Of a stretch of DNA of 64,000 nucleotides, positions 1 to 8,825 are shown piece after piece (within the stretch, counting starts at the first letter, position 1; each line of letters starts with the position of its first letter). The notes below the pieces were generated by a model. It worked only from the letters and a program-made list of their open reading frames with translations, was not told the origin of the DNA and ran no database searches. The stretch comes from Herbinix sp. (lineage in GTDB: Bacteria; Bacillota; Clostridia; Lachnospirales; Lachnospiraceae): the NCBI GenBank assembly GCA_029256105.1, contig JAQSYO010000008.1, positions 124,001 to 188,000 on the forward strand. The letters run 5' to 3'. Position numbers and translations under genes: made by a program.

Positions 1-1
1 A

Positions 2-1171
2 GAGGGGTTTGCACCGGAGGTTGCGTGGGTAACGCATGGTGGTTTAGAGCCTTTACAAGAGAGAATGTGCGTTAGACCTACCTCGGAGACACTATTCTGT
101 GATTTCTATTCAAAGATTATACAATCACATAGAGATCTTCCGAAATTATATAACCAGTGGTGTTCCGTTGTACGTTGGGAGAAGACAACAAGACCGTTCC
201 TTCGCTCCATGGAATTCTTGTGGCAGGAGGGTCATACAGCACATGCAACTGCAGAGGATGCTGAGGAAAGAACAATCCAAATGCTCAATGTATATGCAGA
301 TTTCTGTGAGAGAGTACTTGCAATCCCGATGATAAAGGGACGTAAATCCGAGAAGGAAAAGTTTGCAGGAGCGCATGCTACCTACACGATTGAAGCATTA
401 ATGCATGATGGTAAGGCATTACAGTCAGGAACGAGCCATAACTTTGGTGATGGTTTTGCAAAAGCCTTCGATATTAAGTATACAGATAAGAATAACACCC
501 TACAATATGTTCACCAGACCTCCTGGGGCTTGTCCACCAGAATTATAGGAGCGATTATCATGGTGCACGGAGATGACAGTGGTTTAGTATTACCGCCAAG
601 AATTGCACCCACTCAGATTATGATTATTCCGATTAATCAGAATAAAGAGGGTGTCCTTGATAAAGCATATGAACTGAAGGAGAGATTAAGTTCCTTTAAA
701 GTAAAGGTGGATGACTCCGATAAGAGTCCGGGCTGGAAGTTCAGTGAACAGGAGATGCGTGGTATTCCAATCCGTATTGAAATCGGACCGAAGGATATTG
801 AAGCAAATCAAGCAGTAATTGTAAGAAGAGATACCAGAGAGAAGACGGTTGTTTCTCTCGATGAAATTGAAGTAAAAGCAGGAGAAATCCTAGAGACGAT
901 GCAGGCTGAGATGCTTGAAAGAGCAAGAAATCACCGCGATACGCATACCTACTCCGCTGCCAATATGGAAGAATTCGAGAAGACAGTTGCTGAAAAGCCT
1001 GGGTTTGTTAAGGCAATGTGGTGTCAGGATGAAGCCTGTGAGAAAGAAATTAAAGAAAAAACAGGTGCAACCTCTCGCTGTATGCCATTTGAACAGGAGC
1101 ACATCGCAGATACCTGCGTATGTTGTGGAAAACCGGCTACAACAATGGCATATTGGGGAAAGGCATACTAA
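2..1171 (+). CDS. proS: Prolyl-tRNA synthetase, 5' end outside window
   Basis: This is the C-terminal part of prolyl-tRNA synthetase, which charges tRNA-Pro with proline in the cytoplasm. The reading frame is open from the first bases of the window, and the residues before the first ATG ([12 protein letters not shown], then RPTSETLFC) are the conserved class II motif 2 region, so the gene starts upstream of the window and the ATG at 65 is internal. About 390 codons remain of a usual 475-500. The C-terminal domain carries paired cysteines (CQDEACEKE and CVCCGK) and the protein ends in a tyrosine (WGKAY). These mark the archaeal/eukaryotic-like (type 3) ProRS without the bacterial editing insert, which is known in many clostridia. 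A terminator follows 13 bases after the stop. The family call is certain; the missing N-terminus cannot be judged. Confidence 0.97.
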   Translation, partial: EGFAPEVAWVTHGGLEPLQERMCVRPTSETLFCDFYSKIIQSHRDLPKLYNQWCSVVRWEKTTRPFLRSMEFLWQEGHTAHATAEDAEERTIQMLNVYADFCERVLAIPMIKGRKSEKEKFAGAHATYTIEALMHDGKALQSGTSHNFGDGFAKAFDIKYTDKNNTLQYVHQTSWGLSTRIIGAIIMVHGDDSGLVLPPRIAPTQIMIIPINQNKEGVLDKAYELKERLSSFKVKVDDSDKSPGWKFSEQEMRGIPIRIEIGPKDIEANQAVIVRRDTREKTVVSLDEIEVKAGEILETMQAEMLERARNHRDTHTYSAANMEEFEKTVAEKPGFVKAMWCQDEACEKEIKEKTGATSRCMPFEQEHIADTCVCCGKPATTMAYWGKAY

Positions 1172-1183
1172 TATAAGTACAAC

Positions 1184-1220
1184 AGAGTCTGCACCGAATA
1201 TTCGGGCAGACTCTTTATAT
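1184..1220 (+). terminator. Intrinsic terminator of proS
   Basis: Nine-base arms (AGAGTCTGC and GCAGACTCT) enclose a loop that is itself nearly self-complementary (CCGAATATTCGG). A short T-rich run follows. It lies directly after the proS stop. Confidence 0.8.
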
Positions 1221-1343
1221 TCGCCTAGTGTGGCCAAGATAATATCTGAGCTTGTATCAATGCTAGAAATAAATTCATACTCACAAAACATATGCTGAAT
1301 ACTTGTTAAAGCTTTCACCCGTATGGAGAAGGCCATTGTAACC

Positions 1344-1372
1344 TTGAAATAATGGCAAGGCTTTGATATAAT
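1344..1372 (+). promoter_or_regulatory. Promoter of cca
   Basis: TTGAAA at 1344-1349 and TATAAT at 1367-1372 are separated by 17 bp, with a TGA extension before the -10. The inverted repeat GCCATT/AATGGC (about 1333-1356) overlaps the -35 region; its meaning is unknown. The remainder of the 262-bp gap after proS shows nothing recognisable. Confidence 0.6.
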
Positions 1373-1433
1373 CGGGATAGATTTGAAAATATGGTTATAA
1401 TTTAAATAGGTAATATAACTTAGGAGGTCACAC

Positions 1434-2807
1434 ATGAAGCTTCGGATTCCCCATAAAGTGAATGATATCATAAATGAGCTGACACAGCAGGGCTTTGAAG
1501 CATATGTGGTTGGCGGCTGTGTTCGGGACATGGTACTTGGCCGGGAGCCGGAGGATTGGGATATTACCACATCAGCAACTCCGTTTGAGGTAAAGAAGAT
1601 ATTTCGAAGAACAGTAGATACGGGGATTCAACATGGTACAGTAACTGTGTTGCTCGATAAGGATCATTATGAGGTTACGACTTACCGTCTAGACGGGGAG
1701 TATGAAGACAACCGTCATCCCAAGGAGGTTTCCTTCACCTCCAGTCTGGCCGAGGACTTAAAGCGCAGAGATTTTACTATCAATGCGATGGCATATAATG
1801 AGCAAGAAGGCTTCATTGATTTATTCGGAGGTATGGAAGATCTTAAGAAAGGTCTAATCCGTTGTGTGGGTAGTGCCAAGGAACGTTTTGATGAGGACGC
1901 ATTACGAATACTAAGGGCAGTGCGTTTTTCAGCTCAGTTGGGATTTACAATTGAACAGGAGACGATGGAGGCGGTTAAGGCAAAGGTAACACATTTAAAT
2001 AATATAAGTGCAGAGCGGATTCGCGTAGAACTAACGAAGCTATTGATTTCGAATCATCCGGAGCGTCTGAAGGCTCTTTATGAAGTAGGGATCACAGGTA
2101 TCATATTACCGGAATTTAATGCGACAATGATGACAGAGCAGAAGAACATTCATCATATTTACAGTGTAGGTGAGCATACCATCCGCGCAGTTACGGAGGT
2201 TGCTGGAAGGTTAGAAGAAAATAGGTTTACGACGAAAGAAAGGACTATTCTGCGATGGACTATGTTGCTGCATGATATTGAGAAGCCAAACACCATAACG
2301 CTTGGTGAAGATGGCCAGAATCATTTTTATGGACATCAAGAAAAGGGAGCATTAACGGCGAAGAATATTCTAAGGCGATTGAAATTTGATAATGAAACCT
2401 TGGATGCAGTGGTTCATTTGATTCGCTGGCATGATTACCGATTTATACTAACGCATGCAGGAATGCGAAAGGCAGCTTCGAAAATCGGTAAGGAATACAT
2501 GGAACTTCTATTTGAAGTAAATAGAGCGGATACCTCAGCAAAAAATCCGGAGTTTACCAGTGAGAAGTTTGAGCGGTTGGCAGCTGCACGAAAACTTTAT
2601 CAGGAGATTGTTGCGAAAGGAGAATGCGTTAGCCTCAAGGAGCTTCATATTAATGGGAAGGATTTGATTGCAGCAGGTTTAAAACCGGGGAGGGAACTTG
2701 GAGATATTTTGAACCAATTACTGGCTGTTGTACTGGAAGAACCACAGTTGAATGATAAGGAAATACTTCTAAATTTAGCTCATAACATGATAAAAGATCT
2801 AAAATAA
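1434..2807 (+). CDS. cca: CCA tRNA nucleotidyltransferase (class II) with HD domain
   Basis: This enzyme adds or repairs the 3'-CCA end of tRNAs, using CTP and ATP without a template. The N-terminal nucleotidyltransferase head shows the class II signature VVGGCVRD near residue 26 and the metal-binding DWD near 43. RRDFTINAMAY (about 112) and RILRAVRFSAQLGF (about 160) follow. An HD-type motif (LLHDIEKP, about residue 280) lies in the C-terminal half, which is typical of the 440-480-residue Firmicute enzymes. The start has the strong ribosome binding site TAGGAGG about 6-7 bases upstream. The gene has its own promoter and is followed by a good terminator, so it is probably monocistronic. Whether this protein does CCA addition alone or shares the task with a poly(A)-type paralogue cannot be seen here. 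Confidence 0.95.
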   Translation: MKLRIPHKVNDIINELTQQGFEAYVVGGCVRDMVLGREPEDWDITTSATPFEVKKIFRRTVDTGIQHGTVTVLLDKDHYEVTTYRLDGEYEDNRHPKEVSFTSSLAEDLKRRDFTINAMAYNEQEGFIDLFGGMEDLKKGLIRCVGSAKERFDEDALRILRAVRFSAQLGFTIEQETMEAVKAKVTHLNNISAERIRVELTKLLISNHPERLKALYEVGITGIILPEFNATMMTEQKNIHHIYSVGEHTIRAVTEVAGRLEENRFTTKERTILRWTMLLHDIEKPNTITLGEDGQNHFYGHQEKGALTAKNILRRLKFDNETLDAVVHLIRWHDYRFILTHAGMRKAASKIGKEYMELLFEVNRADTSAKNPEFTSEKFERLAAARKLYQEIVAKGECVSLKELHINGKDLIAAGLKPGRELGDILNQLLAVVLEEPQLNDKEILLNLAHNMIKDLK

Positions 2808-2812
2808 TAACG

Positions 2813-2857
2813 AAAGCCCAAAAGAATTCAAAATGAATTTCTTTTAGGGCTTTTTTA
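2813..2857 (+). terminator. Intrinsic terminator of cca
   Basis: The hairpin AAAGCCC...GGGCTTT has an inner AAAGAAATTC-like stem and ends in a run of T residues. It starts 6 bases after the cca stop. Confidence 0.85.
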
Positions 2858-2927
2858 TATTCATGAATTAGATTCTTATATCATAATATTAGTAAGACGG
2901 GTTTATCATTAGTTGGGAGGATTAGCT

Positions 2928-4013
2928 GTGGAGGATAGAAGTCAAGAGGCATTAAAAAGATATCGTCTAAAGATTTACAATATATATAGAGCCAGGGGCG
3001 CCTTTTTATTGGAGACAGACTGTGGGCTGAAACTTTATAAATGCTTTGAGGGTTCCAGGAACAGGGCTTTGTTTGAGAACAAGGTAAAGGAACATCTGTT
3101 ACTGCACGGCTATAATAATACGGATTTATTCGTAAAGACGTTAGAGGATGATGTTATCTCGGAAGACAGTGCAGGATGTCAATATATTATGAAAGATTGG
3201 TTTTGGGGAGAAGAATGTAATCTGAAGGAATTGTCTCAGATTGAGTCTGCTTCTTCAAATCTTGCCAGACTCCATTGTATATTAAAAGATGTGGAATTTA
3301 CACAAGAGCAGTTGGAACATAATATTTCTCCGAATTTAATGGAAACCTTTGATAAACGAAACCGTGAGTTAAAACGGGTGAAGGCTTATATTAGGGATAA
3401 GAGGCAAAAGAACGAATTTGAGCTGGCATATCTGAATTATTATGATGTTTTTTATGAACAGGGACAATTAGCGGCGGGGCGATTGGCGAAATCTGCTTAT
3501 GCAGACTTGATAGAAGACGCGATACAGCAGCGCAATGTATGCCATGGAAATTATACTTATCATAATATTATAATGCTAAAGAGTAAAACCGATGCGATGT
3601 CCAAAGCTTATGTACCACCGGGATGGATTAATAAACAGCCGCTTTCGGTAGCAGAGATTGGTAGTGGAGGGAGTAACATTGCCACGACTAATTTTGAAAA
3701 ATCTTATATCGGACTGCAAATATTTGATCTTTACCAGTTTGTTCGTAAGGTCATGGAGAAAAATGATTGGGATATCCTATATGGTAGTAATATAATCGAA
3801 GCATATGATAGGGTTAAGACTATTTCTAAAGAAGAGTTAAATGTTTTATATTTACTTCTACTTTACCCTGAGAAGTTTTGGAAGATTACTAATTTCTACT
3901 ATAATGGTAAGAAATCCTGGGTGTCCGGGCGTAATACCCAAAAACTTAATATCATAGGTGAGCAGAATTCCAAGAAGGAAATGTTTTTGCATAAGCTGGA
4001 AAGCATATTATAG
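2928..4013 (+). CDS. CotS-family spore coat protein (kinase-like fold)
   Basis: The protein is about 361 residues and belongs to the CotS/aminoglycoside phosphotransferase-like family, whose members are spore coat proteins in Bacillus and clostridia. The N-lobe has a kinase-like beta pattern (RGAFLLETDCGLKLYKCF). The catalytic-loop equivalent is CHGNYTYHNIIM at about residue 205; HGN replaces HGD, and the DFD-type metal motif is not evident, so catalysis is doubtful. Of the possible starts, TTG at 2913 overlaps the ribosome binding site GGGAGG (2915-2920), so GTG at 2928, 7 bases downstream, is chosen. The last two codons and the stop lie inside a structured repeat (4005-4100) that also ends sipL. 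The family assignment is good; which Cot paralogue it matches is not known. Confidence 0.75.
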   Translation: MEDRSQEALKRYRLKIYNIYRARGAFLLETDCGLKLYKCFEGSRNRALFENKVKEHLLLHGYNNTDLFVKTLEDDVISEDSAGCQYIMKDWFWGEECNLKELSQIESASSNLARLHCILKDVEFTQEQLEHNISPNLMETFDKRNRELKRVKAYIRDKRQKNEFELAYLNYYDVFYEQGQLAAGRLAKSAYADLIEDAIQQRNVCHGNYTYHNIIMLKSKTDAMSKAYVPPGWINKQPLSVAEIGSGGSNIATTNFEKSYIGLQIFDLYQFVRKVMEKNDWDILYGSNIIEAYDRVKTISKEELNVLYLLLLYPEKFWKITNFYYNGKKSWVSGRNTQKLNIIGEQNSKKEMFLHKLESIL

Positions 4014-4100
4014 GAACAAAACCCTTGTTCCTATAATCGAGATGCACGGCGCAAAATTCGCGCCTTTTATCAGAAGTAAAAAGCAACTTCCGATAACTTA
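4005..4100 (+). repeat. Dispersed structured repeat, copy 1, overlapping a stop codon
   Basis: This 96-bp element is closely similar to 27885-27981. A perfect 13-bp stem (ATTATAGGAACAA with TTGTTCCTATAAT) contains the TAG stop of the upstream gene. A second hairpin, GGCGC/GCGCC, is followed by TTTTATC, and a third, GAAGT/ACTTC, follows. The second stem differs from copy 2 by a paired change (C-G here, A-T there), so base pairing is conserved. Possible roles are terminator, mRNA 3'-end stabiliser or miniature mobile repeat. Confidence 0.8.
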
Positions 4101-4122
4101 ATTATAGGTAAATAATCCATCA

Positions 4123-4151
4123 TTGAATAAATGGGTAAGGTAAGCTATAAT
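4123..4151 (+). promoter_or_regulatory. Promoter of the PEGA-domain gene
   Basis: TTGAAT at 4123-4128 and TATAAT at 4146-4151 have exact 17-bp spacing, 45 bp before the start codon. Confidence 0.65.
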
Positions 4152-4196
4152 ACATAGTAGATAAGGCTACAGAGGATTGAATTAGAGGTACTTTGG

Positions 4197-5621
4197 ATGG
4201 ATCAACAGGATAAGGAACTTAGGAAAAATTATAAAGTGAATGGTAGGCCAATTATTAGCCTGTTAATTGGATTGGGATTTTTCTCGGTAATCCTGTTTGC
4301 GACCATGTTGGTGGCTGCTAAAGATATCAAACCTACCAGGAATAATGAAAAGAATCTCGAACAAGTGGAGCAAAGTGATCTGGCAGGAGCAGCAGACGGC
4401 GCAATTCTAGGCGTAGTGAAGAAAATTGATACGGATCAAAAGTTGATTACCATATATGATGTTGAGCAGGAAGAAACTGCAGCATTTTCTTATTCCGGAG
4501 GAACGAATATTACGGATAAGTACGGCCAATTAATTGCAATTAGCCAAATTGGGATTGGTACTATGGTAGAGGCCTCCTTTCAGCAGGTAAATGGTAAATT
4601 GTCAGACTTGAGTATTTCTACGAAGGCTTGGGAATATGTTGGTGTCAGTAATTTAAACATTGATCAAAGTTCACAGGTTATGAAGATAGCTACGACGAAG
4701 TATAAATTTACCAAGGACCTCGTTATTCTTGACGGCCAAGAGTTTATATCTGTAGGTAATCTTGCTGAGCAGGATGAATTAACGATTCGTGGATATGATC
4801 AAACCATATGGTCCATAACAGTAACCAGAGGTCATGGCACGGTGAAGTTAGAGGACGATGAAGCATTTCTTGGTGACAGCATTACAGTGGGATATGAAGC
4901 AATGCAACAAATTAGCGAAGATATGGAGATTATAGTAAGAGAAGGTAATTTTAATCTTACTGTAGATAACAAGGAGTATAGTGCCACCAAGAATATTACA
5001 GTATATCGTAATCAAGAGACAGTAGTATCCTTAAGTGATTTAGGGCCAGAGGCATCAAAACAAGGAAGAATAACCTTTGAGATAACTCCCTTTGGTGCAG
5101 ACTTATATATCGATGGAGAACTTACCTCCTACTCGAATCCTTTGGAGTTATCCTATGGTGAGCATACCTTAAAGGCAGCTCTTGGCGGCTACACCACATA
5201 TGAAGGTACTCTGAACATAAAGGTAGCGGGTAAAACAATTAAGATTGACCTGCCGGAAGCTACAAGTAATGAGAATGTGGTTGTATCTGAGACAGATAAT
5301 GAGCAGAACAGTAATACAGGAACTACCGATACCGATTCAGAGAATCCGGATAAGGGCTCGGTTGGAGTTATCACTGATAAGGACGCTATTATAGACGAAG
5401 ATCATTCTATTTACATTCAGAAGCCGATTGGTGCTTCGGTTTATTTAAATGGCGATTTTATGGGTATCTCGCCCTGTAGTTTTAGCAAGGTAATTGGAAC
5501 CCATGTATTAACCTTTATTGAAGAAGGCTATGAAACCATGAGTTATACCGTAGATGTTTTAAACGATAATCTCGATACGTACTTTAATATGCCGGATTTG
5601 GTAAAGAAGGAATCGCAATAA
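4197..5621 (+). CDS. Membrane-anchored PEGA-domain protein
   Basis: The protein has 474 residues. A short cytoplasmic N-terminus is followed by one transmembrane segment (about residues 20-42, ISLLIGLGFFSVILFATMLV), and the rest is predicted outside the cell. Two PEGA-type beta domains are visible: one near residues 290-350 (ITPFGADLYIDGE...GEHTLKAALGGY) and one near 400-460 (IQKPIGASVYLNGDFMG...GTHVLTFIEEGY). They are separated by a Ser/Thr/Asp/Asn-rich linker of about 40 residues. PEGA domains are common in surface-associated proteins of Firmicutes, but no enzyme motif is present. The start is ATG at 4197 behind AGAGGT, and the gene has its own promoter. A structural or cell-wall-proximal role is inference. 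Confidence 0.75.
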   Translation: MDQQDKELRKNYKVNGRPIISLLIGLGFFSVILFATMLVAAKDIKPTRNNEKNLEQVEQSDLAGAADGAILGVVKKIDTDQKLITIYDVEQEETAAFSYSGGTNITDKYGQLIAISQIGIGTMVEASFQQVNGKLSDLSISTKAWEYVGVSNLNIDQSSQVMKIATTKYKFTKDLVILDGQEFISVGNLAEQDELTIRGYDQTIWSITVTRGHGTVKLEDDEAFLGDSITVGYEAMQQISEDMEIIVREGNFNLTVDNKEYSATKNITVYRNQETVVSLSDLGPEASKQGRITFEITPFGADLYIDGELTSYSNPLELSYGEHTLKAALGGYTTYEGTLNIKVAGKTIKIDLPEATSNENVVVSETDNEQNSNTGTTDTDSENPDKGSVGVITDKDAIIDEDHSIYIQKPIGASVYLNGDFMGISPCSFSKVIGTHVLTFIEEGYETMSYTVDVLNDNLDTYFNMPDLVKKESQ

Positions 5622-5726
5622 AAGTTGCCGTTGATCTTTGTCGTATTGTGATGATAAAGTTAGTAATTCTTATAATTGAATATTATTATGGAGCATCTTT
5701 AGGCTTTGTGTCTATCGATTTTGAAT

Positions 5727-5797
5727 CCTCTCTCTTTTCAAAGTAGCTGTAGTAAGCTATAATAAATGTAAATTTATGGAAAAGAGAGGGGTTTTTT
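5727..5797 (+). promoter_or_regulatory. Promoter inside a terminator-like hairpin that hides the RBS
   Basis: A 13-base arm (CCTCTCTCTTTTC, 5727-5739) can pair with 5779-5791 (GAAAAGAGAGGGG; one G-U pair). The second arm contains the ribosome binding site, and the six T residues after it form the spacer to the ATG at 5798. A TATAAT (5758-5763) with a weak -35 (TTTTCA, 17-bp spacing) lies in the loop. Transcripts from this internal promoter would lack the first arm, while read-through transcripts would contain the whole hairpin. Confidence 0.5.
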
Positions 5798-7012
5798 ATG
5801 GTGCAATACTTATTTGACCAAAATATTATTATTTATACCTTCGCGGGATTGTGCGGGTTGGGGCTATTGGTCCGTCTAATTGTGAATTTGGTATATAAGC
5901 ATTTGGTAAAGGAATCAGATAGTCCGGGTGAAACGAAAAATAAAATGGTGAAACATTTAAAATTAAAGTTTGAAACCTGCTATAAACTGAAGATAGGTGT
6001 GAATAATGTGGATACATTTGTGGATAAGAATGTATTACGATATCGATTTTGTGGAGTTTTATTATCCACATGGGATAACTTCTGTGGACAAGTTCTATTC
6101 CTGACCTTGCTACTTGTGCCTATTTGTGCAGTGTTCGGGACTGTTTTCCGTTGTGGACAAGACCAAATTTTACTGACTGGGTCTGTGGGAATTTTAGCAA
6201 GTGCCATTTTAATTCTTGTGGATAAAAGTATTAATTTGTCGAGTAAAAAGAAAATGATACGATTAAATCTACTGGACTATTTAGAGAATTTTTGTAAGGT
6301 GAGATTAGAGCAGGAAGTATTTCATCCAGAATTATTGGAGCAATATCGCCGTGAGTATTTGCAGGTATCGGAGGCGGGTAAGCAAATTAGTGCAACGGAG
6401 GTTGCAGTAAAGGAAGACCCAAAGGATGAATTGGACCGGAGAAGAGAGGCAAGACAGAAGAAGGAGCAAGAAAAAAAGTTGCAGGCTTTAAAGAGGGAAG
6501 AAGAGCAGAAGAAGATTGAGGAAGCTAGAAAGGAAGAAGAGAAGAGAAAGTTAGAAGAAAAGAGACTACTTGCCGCCAAACGAAGAGAAGAAGAGCTCTT
6601 GAAAATGGAAGAGGAACGTGAAGCTTTAGAGGCAAGGCGTTTGGAGGTAAAGAGAAAGGCGGCTGAAAAGCAGCAAGCGAATGAGAGAAGGCAGCAACAG
6701 AGCATGGAAAACGATAAGATTTTACATAGCATAAAGGACGAATTAGAACCATCAGAGGATCGCACTGATATGGACATGGTGCTACAGGGATTGGAAGAGA
6801 TAGCAGCGGATAAGGAGCATGCTCTACGGGATAAGGAGCAGGTTCTTTTGGATAAAGATTTAAAAGAACAGGTGAATATAGAAAAACCTTTGAAAGAAAG
6901 AACAGGTAAGGAGAGACAGCAGAAAGTCACAGCATCAAAGTCCAAAACACAGGGAATGAGTGCGCAGGAAGAGAAGCTAATTGAAGATGTTTTAAAAGAA
7001 TTTTTTGCATAG
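5798..7012 (+). CDS. Membrane protein with long charged alpha-helix, function unknown
   Basis: The product is 404 residues and is not recognised as a named family. An N-terminal transmembrane segment spans about residues 9-32, and two more hydrophobic segments lie at about 93-115 and 122-142. From about residue 200 to 310 the sequence is almost entirely Lys, Glu, Arg, Gln, Ala and Leu (for example KREEEQKKIEEARKEEEK), as in a coiled coil or ER/K single alpha-helix. The C-terminus (QEEKLIEDVLKEFFA) looks like a short conserved helix. The charged part probably lies in the cytoplasm and could act as a spacer or scaffold; that is inference. The gene sits alone between the PEGA gene and pgi, and its start is fixed by the site at 5786-5791. 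Confidence 0.7.
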   Translation: MVQYLFDQNIIIYTFAGLCGLGLLVRLIVNLVYKHLVKESDSPGETKNKMVKHLKLKFETCYKLKIGVNNVDTFVDKNVLRYRFCGVLLSTWDNFCGQVLFLTLLLVPICAVFGTVFRCGQDQILLTGSVGILASAILILVDKSINLSSKKKMIRLNLLDYLENFCKVRLEQEVFHPELLEQYRREYLQVSEAGKQISATEVAVKEDPKDELDRRREARQKKEQEKKLQALKREEEQKKIEEARKEEEKRKLEEKRLLAAKRREEELLKMEEEREALEARRLEVKRKAAEKQQANERRQQQSMENDKILHSIKDELEPSEDRTDMDMVLQGLEEIAADKEHALRDKEQVLLDKDLKEQVNIEKPLKERTGKERQQKVTASKSKTQGMSAQEEKLIEDVLKEFFA

Positions 7013-7036
7013 ATTTACCTAAGTACAGAAAAATCA

Positions 7037-7065
7037 TTGAATAATAAGTTTGTCTTTGTTAGAAT
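7037..7065 (+). promoter_or_regulatory. Promoter of pgi
   Basis: TTGAAT at 7037-7042 and TAGAAT at 7060-7065 have 17-bp spacing, 31 bp before the pgi ATG. Confidence 0.55.
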
Positions 7066-7095
7066 ATAAGAAAAAGAAGAAAGGAAGTATATAAC

Positions 7096-8445
7096 ATGAC
7101 AAATAAAGTTACATTTGATTTTTCTGTTGCGAAAAAGTTTGTCTCTGAAACAGAGATAGAAATGATAAAGACTTCTACTGAGGCTGCAAAGAACCAACTT
7201 CTTAATAGAACGGGCGCAGGAAATGATTATTTAGGATGGATCGACCTGCCGGTAGATTATGATAAGGAGGAATTCGCGCGAATTATTAAGGCATCAGAGA
7301 AGATCCAAAAGGATTCAGAGGTGCTATTGGTTATCGGTATCGGCGGCTCCTACTTAGGTGCAAGGGCAGCAATAGAATTCTTAAGACATGGCTTTTATAA
7401 TTCAGTTTCCAAAGAAATCAGAAAGACTCCGGAGATTTATTTCTGCGGTAACAATATCAGCAGTAATTATATGAACCACCTCAAAGAAGTGATTGGAGAT
7501 AGAGACTTCTCGATTAATATTATAAGTAAATCAGGCACTACAACAGAACCAGCAATCGCATTCCGTGTATTTAAGAAGCTATTGAACGAAAAGTATGGTA
7601 AGCAGGAAGCGGCAAAGAGAATTTACGCTACTACCGACAGGGCAAGAGGTGCACTTAAGGATCTTGCTACAGCAGAAGGCTATGAGAGCTTTGTTGTACC
7701 CGATGATGTTGGCGGACGTTATTCCGTACTTACAGCAGTTGGTCTTCTTCCCATTGCAGTCAGTGGAGCAGATATTACTAAGCTGATGGAAGGCGCAGCA
7801 AGCATGAGAAGTTACTGCCTTAATAATCCTTATGAGGAGAATGATTCTTTGCAATATGCAGCAGTGCGTAATGTACTATTACGTAAGGGCAAAAGCATTG
7901 AAATCCTCGTAAACTACGAACCATCACTCCATTTTGTTTCAGAATGGTGGAAGCAACTGTTTGGTGAGAGTGAAGGAAAGGATCAGAAGGGAATTTTTCC
8001 GGCATCCGTTGATTTCACAACTGACTTACACTCCATGGGACAATTTATCCAGGACGGACAGAGAACCCTGTTTGAAACGGTTATAAATGTTGAGAAATCA
8101 TCAACTGAAATTATTCTGGAAGAGGAAGAAGTGGATTTGGACGGTCTAAACTATCTTGCGGGCAAGAGTGTTGACTTCGTAAATAAAAATGCTATGAAGG
8201 GTACTTTGCTTGCGCACACGGATGGTAATGTTCCAAACCTTTCCGTATCACTTCCGGAGCAGAATGAATTCTTCTTAGGAGAACTTTTCTACTTCTTTGA
8301 ATTTGCATGTGGTGTAAGTGGTTATGTTCTAGGCGTGAATCCGTTTGATCAACCAGGTGTTGAAAGTTACAAGAAGAACATGTTCGCACTCCTTGGAAAA
8401 CCTGGCTTTGAAGCGCAGCGTGAGGAGCTTTTAAAGAGATTATAA
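7096..8445 (+). CDS. pgi: Glucose-6-phosphate isomerase
   Basis: This enzyme interconverts glucose 6-phosphate and fructose 6-phosphate in glycolysis and gluconeogenesis. The 449 residues match the usual length of the bacterial short form. Family motifs are [15 protein letters not shown] (about residue 82), the phosphate-binding [10 protein letters not shown] (about 140), [12 protein letters not shown] (about 205), and [13 protein letters not shown] with the catalytic Glu near 290. [10 protein letters not shown] and the C-terminal [14 protein letters not shown] also match. A ribosome binding site AGAAAGGA precedes the ATG. The gene has its own promoter and is closed by a strong terminator, so it is likely monocistronic. 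Confidence 0.97.
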   Translation: MTNKVTFDFSVAKKFVSETEIEMIKTSTEAAKNQLLNRTGAGNDYLGWIDLPVDYDKEEFARIIKASEKIQKDSEVLLVIGIGGSYLGARAAIEFLRHGFYNSVSKEIRKTPEIYFCGNNISSNYMNHLKEVIGDRDFSINIISKSGTTTEPAIAFRVFKKLLNEKYGKQEAAKRIYATTDRARGALKDLATAEGYESFVVPDDVGGRYSVLTAVGLLPIAVSGADITKLMEGAASMRSYCLNNPYEENDSLQYAAVRNVLLRKGKSIEILVNYEPSLHFVSEWWKQLFGESEGKDQKGIFPASVDFTTDLHSMGQFIQDGQRTLFETVINVEKSSTEIILEEEEVDLDGLNYLAGKSVDFVNKNAMKGTLLAHTDGNVPNLSVSLPEQNEFFLGELFYFFEFACGVSGYVLGVNPFDQPGVESYKKNMFALLGKPGFEAQREELLKRL

Positions 8446-8484
8446 TAATATAAAAATATATAAAATAAATTTATATGACGTAAA

Positions 8485-8560
8485 GTTAAAGAGGTGTTGC
8501 AATCCATGTAATCTACTGTAATTAGTTGATATTCAGGGTGTGCAACACCTTCTCTTTTTA
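8485..8560 (+). terminator. Intrinsic terminator of pgi
   Basis: Arms AAAGAGGTGTTGCA (8488-8501) and TGCAACACC-TT-CTCTTT (8541-8557) enclose a roughly 40-base loop and end in TTTTTA. Confidence 0.8.
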
Positions 8561-8790
8561 GTGTCACATAAAACAATTTTGAGAGTATAATATAGTAACC
8601 ATGTAAAGGTAGCGAGACAGTCATGTCGGGATAGGATACATATCTTTGAACATTCGCAACCGAATCCCTTTTACCTCTTGCAGAGCGTGAACAGATCACT
8701 GCCTTGATACCTTACCAGAATTATTCGGCTGCTTTAACATAGATATGACAAATCGCCCCCTTATCAAAGGATAGGGGGGCGGCTTTGTTA
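8561..8790 (+). ncRNA. Unassigned intergenic transcript candidate
   Basis: This gap of about 260 bp between the pgi terminator and the convergent hemolysin III gene has no plausible coding frame. It has a TATAAT at 8586-8591 with a poor -35 (TGTCAC, 18-bp spacing). About 160-190 bases of non-repetitive, moderately GC-rich sequence follow, ending in a very stable hairpin (CGCCCCCTTATC paired with GATAGGGGGGCG, about 8755-8782) followed by GCTTTGTT. The size would suit a small RNA, but no 6S, SRP, RNase P or tmRNA signature was recognised. The hairpin could equally be the terminator of the minus-strand gene. Confidence 0.3.
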
Positions 8791-8825
8791 TGCATTTATA
8801 AAGCATGACTAATATCCAATATTCT

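Noticed and set aside
890..1570. Antisense open frame of 226 codons across the proS end and cca start
   Set aside because: It is antisense to two well-supported genes and a terminator, and has no ribosome binding site or family resemblance.
6322..6945. Antisense open frame of 207 codons opposite the charged helix
   Set aside because: It is Ser/Phe/Leu-rich because it mirrors Lys/Glu/Arg codons; the plus-strand gene is clearly the real one.
8367..8699. Minus-strand frame of 110 codons over the pgi end and terminator
   Set aside because: It crosses a strong terminator and the pgi coding end, and its composition is not protein-like.
8600..8790. 6S, SRP, RNase P or tmRNA in the pgi-hemolysin gap
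   Set aside because: None of the conserved cores of these RNAs could be found; left as unassigned.
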